DNA of 64,000 bases from Microlunatus endophyticus (lineage in GTDB: Bacteria > Actinomycetota > Actinomycetes > Propionibacteriales > Propionibacteriaceae): positions 62,001-126,000 of the forward strand of contig NZ_BMMZ01000004.1 in the NCBI RefSeq assembly GCF_014646195.1. Direction: 5' to 3'. The notes under the pieces are model-generated. The model was given only the letters and a program-made list of their open reading frames with translations, had not been told where the DNA came from and made no database searches. Below are positions 15,576-26,352 of this stretch, one piece after another; the stretch's first letter is position 1, and the number at the start of each line of letters is the position of its first letter. Position numbers and translations under genes: made by a program.

Positions 15576-16562
15576 ATGCCGCTACGCCTACGTCTTAAGG
15601 ACGAGGACCTCGCGTCTGTGATGTTCGCGGTGTCGCCGATCCAGCAAACGGTTCCCTTGGTGACTCTGGCACCGAGCCGGGCTGAGCCTCGATTCCTGAT
15701 CATGGAGCATCGTGCCCGGGTACGGCGGTTCCGCGCCGACCACTCCGCGCTGATCGCGGTGCAGTCCGTGCCGGGCGTGCTTCCTGATTGGGTGACCCCT
15801 ACGCCGGCAACCTCTGATGCCGACTTCGGCGATGAGCTCGAACGAGTCGCCGCAACCAGGAGCGAGTCGCTCGAGGCAAGCTTTGACCGACTCAAGCGGG
15901 CACCCCATCCAGCGGCGTCCGCCGGCTCGCTTCGGACCCAGATAGTGGACGGCTTGTGGCGCGCTCACAGGGACACATTCGCTGACACCTGGAGTGCCAG
16001 CCGCAACGGGATGGCTGCCGAGGTCGCCCGCCGCGGACAACAACTCGCTGATCAGGGTGTCCGACGAGTCCTGCAGACCCTCCACCCGCGAATCAGGTTC
16101 GACGGGCGGACTCTGACACTGTTCAGCCCGAGATTTCTCGAGTCGGTCGACCTGGAACTCCCAGGCCGCGGAATCGTTCTGGTCCCATCCCCGGTGTGGA
16201 CGAACACCTTCAGTTCCAAGTTCAACGGCATTGATCCACTGGTCATCGTCTATCCCATCGGGCAGGCGGTCAGGACGATGGCCGGCCCACCCGGGGACCC
16301 GACCGACAATCAGCGGGCGCTGGAGAAACTGCTCGGGGTGACACGGGCGCACGTGTTCTTGAGCCTCAGCCGTGGATGTGGGCTCTCGACCACCCAGTTG
16401 GCGGCGGCCGCGCATTGCTCGATCCCGTCAGCAAGTGAGCACGCAGCTGTGCTCCGGGCGGCAGGTCTGCTGGTCACGCGTCGTCACGGCCAACACGTCA
16501 CCCACTCCATCACCGAGACCGGCCGTCGATTGGCCGATGGCTGGAGAACACCCCGCATCTAG
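15576..16562 (+). CDS. Winged-helix (ArsR-like) regulator with DUF5937-type N-terminal domain
   Basis: 328 residues. The C-terminal 90 residues form the DNA-binding domain: LLGVTRAHVFLSLSRGCGLS, TTQLAAAAHCSIPSASEHAA and VLRAAGLLVTRRHGQHVTHS. The N-terminal two thirds (RLRLKDEDLASVMFAVSP onward) match the long sensor-like part of actinobacterial 'DUF5937/ArsR' regulators. These usually control a nearby exporter or antibiotic-related gene; here the flanking genes are a membrane protein and a frameshifted P450. ATG 15576 is the first sensible start; ribosome site weak. Confidence 0.8.
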   Translation: MPLRLRLKDEDLASVMFAVSPIQQTVPLVTLAPSRAEPRFLIMEHRARVRRFRADHSALIAVQSVPGVLPDWVTPTPATSDADFGDELERVAATRSESLEASFDRLKRAPHPAASAGSLRTQIVDGLWRAHRDTFADTWSASRNGMAAEVARRGQQLADQGVRRVLQTLHPRIRFDGRTLTLFSPRFLESVDLELPGRGIVLVPSPVWTNTFSSKFNGIDPLVIVYPIGQAVRTMAGPPGDPTDNQRALEKLLGVTRAHVFLSLSRGCGLSTTQLAAAAHCSIPSASEHAAVLRAAGLLVTRRHGQHVTHSITETGRRLADGWRTPRI

Positions 16563-16678
16563 GCGGTTGGAGTCGACTGCACGCCGCATCACGTGCACGT
16601 CAAGCGAACGTCAGGCGCACTCTGCGTCAAGACGGCCAGCCGCTCTTCATGACGTGATCTGCTCGGCTGGCCCGCATG

Positions 16679-17858
16679 TCACCAGCTGACCAGCAGGGAT
16701 CGTAGCCCGTAGACGGCGTTGAAGACATTGAAGTCCGGCTCACTGGTCGGGTCGGCCAGTGCCAGGCCGGGGAAGCGTTCGAGGAGGGCGGGGAAAGCGA
16801 TGCGCATCTCCATCCGGGCCAGCGGGGCGCCGATGCAGTGGTGGATCCCGTGGCCGAAGGCGATGTGCGGGCTCGCGGTCCGGGTGATGTCGAGAGTTCC
16901 CGGGTGGTCGATCAGGGCGGGGTCGTGGTCGGCTGCGGGCAGCGACAGCAGCACGGTCGAGCCCGCCGGAATCGTGACGTCGGCGATCTGCGTGTCAACG
17001 GTGGCGATCCGCGGTTGTACCGATGGGACGATTGACAACCAGCGCAGCAGTTCCTCGATGGCCGGCTCGATCATCTCCTGTTTGATCGTCCCCGCGTCGT
17101 CGGTGAGCAGGGCGAGCTGGTCCGGGTGCTCGAGCAGGGCGTACGTGCCGAGTCCGAGCATGTTGGAGGTGGTCTCGTGGCCGGCCAGCAGGAGCAGTTC
17201 GGCGATGCCGATCAGTTCGTCGTCGGCGAGGTCGTCGCCGTGGTCACGGACCAGCATTCCGATCAGGTCCTCGCCGGGGGCCGAGCGGGCGCGGGATACC
17301 AGTCCGGCCATGTACTGCTGGCCCTCGGCCTGTGCCGCCACTCGATCCTCGGGTGGCGCGGAGGCGTCCAGGAGTCGGACGGATCGGTGGTGGAAGCCGG
17401 TGCGATCGGCGTAGGGGACGCCGAGCAGTTCGCAGATCGCCAGGGATGGGACCGGCAGCGCGAACAGCGCCACCAGGTCGGCCGGGCTGCCGGCGTTCTC
17501 GAGATCGTCCAGAGCAGCGTCGACGATCTCTGTGATGCGTGGTTGGAGGGGCGCGCATCCGGCGCATCGTGAATTCTGGGGTGAGTATCCGACGGATCCG
17601 GGTGTGGTCGGGCGGATCGAAGCCGATGAACTGGCCCGGTCCGGGTGGTCCTGCTGGGCCGATCCCGCCGCTGCTGAATCCGGCCGGGTCGCCGAAGATC
17701 TGCCGGACGTCTTCGTACCGGCACACCAGGAAGCCGTGCTCGATGCCGGGAAGTCCGATCCGGACCACGCCCTGTTCGTCGCGGGCCGTTGCGAGTTCGG
17801 GGGCAGGACCGATTCCGTCCCGTCGCAGATACAGCGGCACTTCCTGCGTTGCTGACAT
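16679..17858 (-). pseudogene. Cytochrome P450, interrupted by a one-base frameshift
   Basis: The first part (from ATG 17858, with AAAGGA upstream) reads [15 protein letters not shown] to [11 protein letters not shown]; the rest continues one frame over as [20 protein letters not shown] and then [27 protein letters not shown] (I helix), EELLR (ExxR) and [15 protein letters not shown] (heme Cys). The shift lies in a GGGG run at 17548-17551 (+ strand), where one extra base is present. Removing it gives exactly 393 codons, a normal bacterial class-I P450 length. All catalytic motifs are intact, so this is either a very recent mutation, phase variation at the homopolymer, or a sequencing error. 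No ferredoxin gene lies beside it. Confidence 0.85.
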
Positions 17859-18196
17859 GGCTTGTCCTTTCCGGGACGCGATCGGCTTGCGGGCCCAACA
17901 CGCCCGAGTCAGGTTCGGTCTGTCTCGCGCGTTCTCGGCTGTGGTCTGGGAAGTGTCTGCAGGCCAGCACCGCTTGGCAGAGCTCTGACGGTAACGTCGG
18001 TGCTCCGCTACACGTGGAGGTTTCGGTCCTCATCGAAACTCACCAGCTCGGTATTGAAATGAGGGGCCATCGACGCGAAGGTCGGCGTAGGCCGTCGTCT
18101 ACCAGGCGAGGCGTCGACCAGTTGACCGAGCCCGAACCTGCCGGACCGCGACTCCCGGCCGCCCGTCGTATTCGACCTTCCGCAGCTACACAGGTG
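17859..18196. other. Gene-poor stretch between P450 and tRNA-Arg
   Basis: No convincing gene. On the minus strand a frame ending at 18008 gives MAPHFNTELVSFDEDRNLHV before its stop, which looks like the last residues of a protein and may be a remnant left downstream of tRNA-Arg, a common integration point. The P450 ribosome site is at the left end. Nothing else was recognised. Confidence 0.35.
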
Positions 18197-18269
18197 CGCC
18201 CCGGGAGGGAGTCGAACCCCCAATCGGCGAGGTAGAAGCTCGCTGCCTTATCCGTTTGGCCACCGGGGC
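18197..18269 (-). tRNA. tRNA-Arg (anticodon TCT)
   Basis: Read leftward: acceptor GCCCCGG/CCGGGGC, D-arm GGCCAAACGGATAAGGCA, anticodon stem GCGAG/CTCGC around CTTCTAC (anticodon TCT), T-arm GGGGGTTCGACTCCCTC. CCA is not encoded (the genome continues GCA). It decodes AGA, a rare codon in this GC-rich genome. Confidence 0.95.
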
Positions 18270-18371
18270 AAGGGGATGCGTACGTCTCCCCGCGCAAGGC
18301 AACACTGTAGTAGCTCACCGGCCGAGGAGTTCACAGGTTGACCGGACCGATGACTCGGTACGCTGGGCGCC

Positions 18372-19919
18372 GTGTCGGTAGCCCAGAACAGCGGACAGCC
18401 CACCGGAGCTCCAACGCCCGACGGTCCGAAGAAGCCGTCGGACCGGCTGCGGACCTTCGGCACCCTGCTCGGGCGCGGTAAGGATGACAGCCCGCAGGCC
18501 CGCGATCGGCGCCGGCTGGCCCGTACCGGCATCCCGGCCGCGGCCGACCAGTCGGTGCCGTTGCCGCGGCGGATCCTGACGAATCGGATGTTCTGGCTCG
18601 GCATCGTGATGCTGATCGCGTACGCCGTCTTCCTGACGATGCTCTACAACCAGGTCGTGCCCGACAAGAAGGTGCCGGGCGGGGAGTTGATCGGCCTGGG
18701 CCACGAGGCGGTTCCGATCTCCGCCAAATTCGCCGCCTTCACCGCCGTTCCGCTGGCGCTGGTCTTCCTTTGGGTCGACCGGTTCCGGCCGCAGCGGCTG
18801 CCGATCTGGTTCATGGCATTCGGCTGGGGCGCCTGTATCGCCACCTTCGTCGCAGCCCAGGTCAACACCTGGGCTGCCAGCCATCTGTCGATCGTCGGCG
18901 ACGGCGATCCCGCGACCGGTACTCGGGCCGCGATCTACGTCGCTCCCTTCGTCGAGGAGGCCTGCAAGGCGACGGTGCTGTTCTGGATGGCGATCCTGAT
19001 GCGCTACCGCTGGGTCAGCCGACTGACCGGTATCGCGCTGGCCGGCCTCTCCGCCGCCGGCTTCGCCTTCGTGGAGAACATCCTCTACTACGGCCGCGCC
19101 TACCGGTACGCCGCCAACACCTTCGGCGCCGGCAACCCGGTCGATGCGCTGCACCAGTTGTTCTTCCTGCGCGGGGTGCTGACCTTCTTCGGCCACCCGC
19201 TCTTCACCTCGATGACCGGCATCGGGCTGGCGATCGCATTGCGCTCCAAGAGCAAGGTGGTCCGGGTCGTCGCACCGTTGGCCGGTTACTGCTGTGCGGC
19301 CTTCCTGCACATGACCTTCAACACGGTCTCCAGCTTCGTCACCGGCAGTCAGCTGCTGATGATGTACGTCTTCCTGGCGATCCCCGCTGTGGTGGCGATG
19401 ATCACCTTCATCATCCGGCAGTTGTTCCGTGAGGGCCGGTTGATCCGCGAACGGATCACCGACTACGAGCGGGTCGGCTGGCTGCCCGAAGGTGACGCCC
19501 GGCCGGTGTCTCGGCTGCGCACCCGGCTGCGGGCGATCTGGCAGTCGATCTTCCTCGGTCCGGACGCGATCGTGGCGACCTTCCGCTTCCAGCGGGCCGA
19601 GACTGAGTTGGCCTATCTGCGCGACGCCATGGCCCGCGGTGTGGTCGACGACGCCGGCCAGTTGCGGGAGAAGGCGCTGCTGGCGACCATCCGCTCCGTA
19701 CGCGGCGCGGCCGTGATCCAGCCGGCCCGGCGGGCGGCGTACTCCAACGTGACCGACGCCTTCAAGCGCCGCCGGACGGCTCCGGCGTACGCGCCGCCGC
19801 AGTATCCCGGTCCCGCCGGTCTGGGCGGCAGCCTGCCTGCTCCGGGTCTGGCGCCGATCGGGCCGGCCTCGACCCAGCTGTCCGAGGTCAACCCGAATTG
19901 GAAGCCGCCGGGCGAATAG
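18372..19919 (+). CDS. PrsW-family intramembrane metalloprotease
   Basis: 515 residues with about eight membrane segments after a hydrophilic N-terminus of about 70 residues. PrsW signature motifs are present: VAPFVEEACKATVLFW (EExxK), AGFAFVENILYYG (FxxxEN), FFGHPLFTSMTG (conserved His) and AAFLHMTFNT (second conserved His). PrsW proteins cleave anti-sigma factors in the membrane in Bacillus; targets in actinobacteria are mostly unknown. The C-terminal 150 residues are cytoplasmic and Pro-rich at the end. GTG 18372 is the start used; it stands alone between tRNA-Arg and ssb. Confidence 0.88.
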   Translation: MSVAQNSGQPTGAPTPDGPKKPSDRLRTFGTLLGRGKDDSPQARDRRRLARTGIPAAADQSVPLPRRILTNRMFWLGIVMLIAYAVFLTMLYNQVVPDKKVPGGELIGLGHEAVPISAKFAAFTAVPLALVFLWVDRFRPQRLPIWFMAFGWGACIATFVAAQVNTWAASHLSIVGDGDPATGTRAAIYVAPFVEEACKATVLFWMAILMRYRWVSRLTGIALAGLSAAGFAFVENILYYGRAYRYAANTFGAGNPVDALHQLFFLRGVLTFFGHPLFTSMTGIGLAIALRSKSKVVRVVAPLAGYCCAAFLHMTFNTVSSFVTGSQLLMMYVFLAIPAVVAMITFIIRQLFREGRLIRERITDYERVGWLPEGDARPVSRLRTRLRAIWQSIFLGPDAIVATFRFQRAETELAYLRDAMARGVVDDAGQLREKALLATIRSVRGAAVIQPARRAAYSNVTDAFKRRRTAPAYAPPQYPGPAGLGGSLPAPGLAPIGPASTQLSEVNPNWKPPGE

Positions 19920-20074
19920 CCCCGGACGCCGGCTGTCACAAGTTGTCCACAGCCGTCAAGGACCTCGAAGCGCTGTCCACAGATTTCGACCGAACTGAAA
20001 CACCGGGGCCAGCCAGACCCAATGTTCCAGTGAGGGGCCGCACACCGCGGCCGGACATCGCGAGGAGCAGGACC

Positions 20075-20554
20075 ATGGCAATGGATGCCCAGGTGACCAT
20101 CAGCGGACTTGTCGGAAGCACTGTCGAGTTCCGCCCCAGTCAATTCAACACGACACAGGCGACCTTCCGGCTCGCGTGCACGCCGCGGGTCAACCGTCCC
20201 GGCGGCTGGGCGGACGGCAAGACGATCTGGATCACGGTGAGCTGCAAGTGGGGTCTGGCCGAGAATGTCGCGGCCAGCATCAAGAAGGGCGAGGCCGTGC
20301 TGGTGCAAGGCAAGCTGCGCAACTGGACCTTTCCGGACAAGAACGGGGAGATCCAGGAACGCCTGGTGGTCGAGGCCACCTCGGTCGGACACGACCTGTT
20401 CCGGGGCACATCGACCTTCCAGCGGGTGCAGCGGATCGAGCAGAACGACGACATCGAGCGGGAGGCCGGCGAGATGATCATGAAGGTCGAGGAAGAGGAT
20501 CTCGGCGAACTGGCCGAAGCGACGGGCGATCGGTCGCTGGCCGCGACCCGGTGA
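20075..20554 (+). CDS. Single-stranded DNA-binding protein (second, SsbB-like type)
   Basis: 159 residues with an N-terminal OB fold: QVTISGLVGSTVEFRPSQ, ATFRLACTPRV, IWITVSCKWGLAENVAASIK, KKGEAVLVQGKLRNWTF and ERLVVEATSVGHDL. The acidic tip DDDIPF that recruits partners in main SSB proteins is absent; the protein ends SLAATR. This suits the accessory SsbB paralogue of actinobacteria (linked to competence or chromosome segregation in Streptomyces) rather than the essential Ssb. ATG 20075 has GAGGAG 10 bases upstream. A strong hairpin follows the gene. Confidence 0.88.
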   Translation: MAMDAQVTISGLVGSTVEFRPSQFNTTQATFRLACTPRVNRPGGWADGKTIWITVSCKWGLAENVAASIKKGEAVLVQGKLRNWTFPDKNGEIQERLVVEATSVGHDLFRGTSTFQRVQRIEQNDDIEREAGEMIMKVEEEDLGELAEATGDRSLAATR

Positions 20555-20596
20555 CACTGCAACCGCTGACCGCCGTCAGCTTCGGGCCCTACTGAC

Positions 20597-20625
20597 GATC
20601 CCGGCCGGCTCGTCCGGCCGGGATC
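20597..20625. terminator. Bidirectional hairpin between ssb and icd
   Basis: Perfect 12-bp arms GATCCCGGCCGG (20597-20608) and CCGGCCGGGATC (20614-20625) around CTCGT, lying between the convergent stops. No long U-tract, as is common in high-GC genomes. Confidence 0.75.
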
Positions 20626-20643
20626 CCGCCTCGGGAGTGTGGC

Positions 20644-22863
<2,220 letters not shown>

Positions 22864-23029
22864 GGGCTTCGCCTGACTCCTGCTCCAGAGATGTTCGGGG
22901 TCGCAATGTTCCTTGACGTCAAGATACCTGACCGGCGTCGGTATTTGTCTGGGCGGTAGGTAGCACTAGGTTGGGTGGTCGGCCAGATCGATCACTTCCA
23001 GTCCAACGTTTGAAGGGGACAGCACCAGC

Positions 23030-24712
<1,683 letters not shown>

Positions 24713-24715
24713 CTG

Positions 24716-24756
24716 CGGGCTGGGCTGAAGCCCGGACTGCCGTTCCCGATCGGCAG
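24716..24756 (+). terminator. Two consecutive hairpins after ettA
   Basis: CGGGCT/AGCCCG (24716-24721 with 24729-24734) then CTGCCG/CGGCAG (24737-24742 with 24751-24756), starting 3 bases after the stop. Short stems without a U-tract, so termination is only probable. Confidence 0.4.
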
Positions 24757-24907
24757 ACCGGGACCGCCCGACGACACCCGGCACGGGCGGGCGCTACGCC
24801 ACGAATTCGCGTCACGCATTCGCGCGAGAGAAGCCAGGCGTTTCATTTACACGCTGCCGGGTACTGATTGTGCCCTTTTGTCGCCGGCGATTACCAGCCC
24901 GGTTTTG

Positions 24908-24960
24908 AAAAGGCCATTTCGTTATATCCGTGCTCAAAACGAGATATAAATGGCCGTTTT
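24908..24960 (+). promoter_or_regulatory. AT-rich structured leader before the secreted-protein gene
   Basis: The 24713-25051 gap holds an unusually AT-rich block. Its core is a long inverted repeat: AAAAGGCCAT and TTATATC (24908-24928) pair with GATATAAATGGCC (24943-24955), leaving a 4-base bulge and a 14-base loop; the 3' arm runs directly into GTTTTCTAAATT, terminator-like. The secreted-protein start is 92 bases further on. An attenuator, RNA thermometer or riboswitch is possible; it matched no riboswitch consensus I know, including the c-di-AMP ydaO type. Confidence 0.5.
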
Positions 24961-25051
24961 CTAAATTGCGCCGTGGGCGTTGGTGGAGTTTTATCGTTAT
25001 TACGCAAAGGGGAACGGCACATTCCCATCACTACTCTCCCTGGGGGTTCTT

Positions 25052-26293
25052 GTGCGTAAAACTCGTGTATCTCCCGTTCTGGCAGCCGCAATCCTCGGGT
25101 TGGCCGGTTCGGCCTTCGCTATTCCCGCGGCGAATGCGGCGACAACGCATTACGGCTACGGCGCTTACGCCTACGGCTCGAGCGTCTCGGCCGGCAGCCT
25201 CGTCAACTCGGGACCGACCTCGAAGCTGACGATGTGCACCACCACGCCGACGTCGAAGACCATGCATGTGGCGGCGACCAATCTCGGCGCACTGGGCACC
25301 ATTGGTGCGGTGCGGACAACAGTGAAGAGCGCCGGTTCCGGCTCCTCCGTCTCGACCACCACCACCAGTACGACCGGCGCCATCAAGCTGCTCGGCGGGC
25401 TCGTTACAGCCGACGGTGTCGTCAGCACCGCGGTGTCCCGACACACGTCTGCCGGGTACAGCGAGTCCGGCTCGACGAAGGTTGTGAATCTCGAGGTCGC
25501 CGGAGCGCCGGTGTCGGCCAATCCGGGCAAGGACACCACCGTGAGCCTGCCCAGCGGACTCGGCACATTGACGCTGAACGCCCAGGCCACCAGCTCCACG
25601 TACGGCTACCACAAGATTGTCGTGAAGGCGATCAAGATCGCGCTCAACAAGTCCAAGGCACTCTCGCTGCCCTCGGCCGACGTCGCGGTCGGGTATGCCG
25701 CCGCCGCGCTCCACGAGCCGGTCCACGCCAGGCCGTACGGGTCGGCCTATGCGACTCGGATTTCGGCCGCTGACGGTACGGTGACGTCGTCGGGAACAGC
25801 CAGCATGACCTTGCCCTGCGCCGGCAGTGACGGGCGGACCGTCAAGAACAGCACCGCTGCCGTCAAGGCGGGGAAGGCTGCATCAGTTGGCGCGGTCGCC
25901 ACAACGGGCACTTCGACCGATACCGCAGCGCTGACGTCGGCCACCACCAGCGCCAAGCTCGGCGCCGCCAGCCTGCTCAACGGGCTCATCAAGGTGGACG
26001 CGATCACCGTCAAGGCGACGTCATCGCAGAAACCGGGCGCCAAGGTGAGCACATCGTCCTCTGGGACCAAGATCGCCGGCCTGACGATCAACGGCAAGTC
26101 GGTCAAGGTCAGCGGACGTGCGAACCAGAAGATCAACATCGCCGGGATCGGCACACTGTGGGTGCACAAGACCGTCACCACCAGTAGGCAGATCCAGGTG
26201 TATGGGCTGCAGCTCGATCTGCTGAAGGCCAGCTCGGGGCTCAAGGCGGGCAGCACCGTCACGGTCGGTTATGCCGGCGCCGGTGTCCACTGA
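25052..26293 (+). CDS. Secreted choice-of-anchor P-like protein with two tandem domains
   Basis: 413 residues from GTG 25052. A clear signal peptide: RKTR, then hydrophobic VLAAAILGLAGSAFA and AANA before the mature ATTHYGYGAYAYGSS. The mature part is Ser/Thr/Ala-rich and two similar halves follow one another: the blocks GAIKLLGGLVTADGV..TVSLPSGLGTLTLNA..VAVGYAAAALH and GAASLLNGLIKVDAI..KINIAGIGTLWVHK..VTVGYAGAGVH align in order. This resembles 'choice-of-anchor P' surface proteins of actinobacteria. No LPXTG or C-terminal helix, so it is probably secreted or loosely bound. An upstream in-frame ATG at 24980 is rejected because it would bury the signal peptide. Confidence 0.8.
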   Translation: MRKTRVSPVLAAAILGLAGSAFAIPAANAATTHYGYGAYAYGSSVSAGSLVNSGPTSKLTMCTTTPTSKTMHVAATNLGALGTIGAVRTTVKSAGSGSSVSTTTTSTTGAIKLLGGLVTADGVVSTAVSRHTSAGYSESGSTKVVNLEVAGAPVSANPGKDTTVSLPSGLGTLTLNAQATSSTYGYHKIVVKAIKIALNKSKALSLPSADVAVGYAAAALHEPVHARPYGSAYATRISAADGTVTSSGTASMTLPCAGSDGRTVKNSTAAVKAGKAASVGAVATTGTSTDTAALTSATTSAKLGAASLLNGLIKVDAITVKATSSQKPGAKVSTSSSGTKIAGLTINGKSVKVSGRANQKINIAGIGTLWVHKTVTTSRQIQVYGLQLDLLKASSGLKAGSTVTVGYAGAGVH

Positions 26294-26310
26294 ATCCACT
26301 TCCAAAGAAC

Positions 26311-26349
26311 ATTCTCCGAGCCCGGCCGCATCAGCCGGGCTCGGAGAAT
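26311..26349. terminator. Strong bidirectional terminator hairpin
   Basis: Perfect 16-bp arms ATTCTCCGAGCCCGGC (26311-26326) and its complement (26334-26349) around a 7-base loop CGCATCA, located between the convergent ends of the secreted-protein and dehydrogenase genes. Confidence 0.85.
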
Positions 26350-26352
26350 TGT

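Noticed and set aside
15576-17858. Biosynthetic gene cluster around the P450
   Set aside because: No core biosynthetic enzyme, ferredoxin or tailoring genes nearby; only regulators and a membrane protein.
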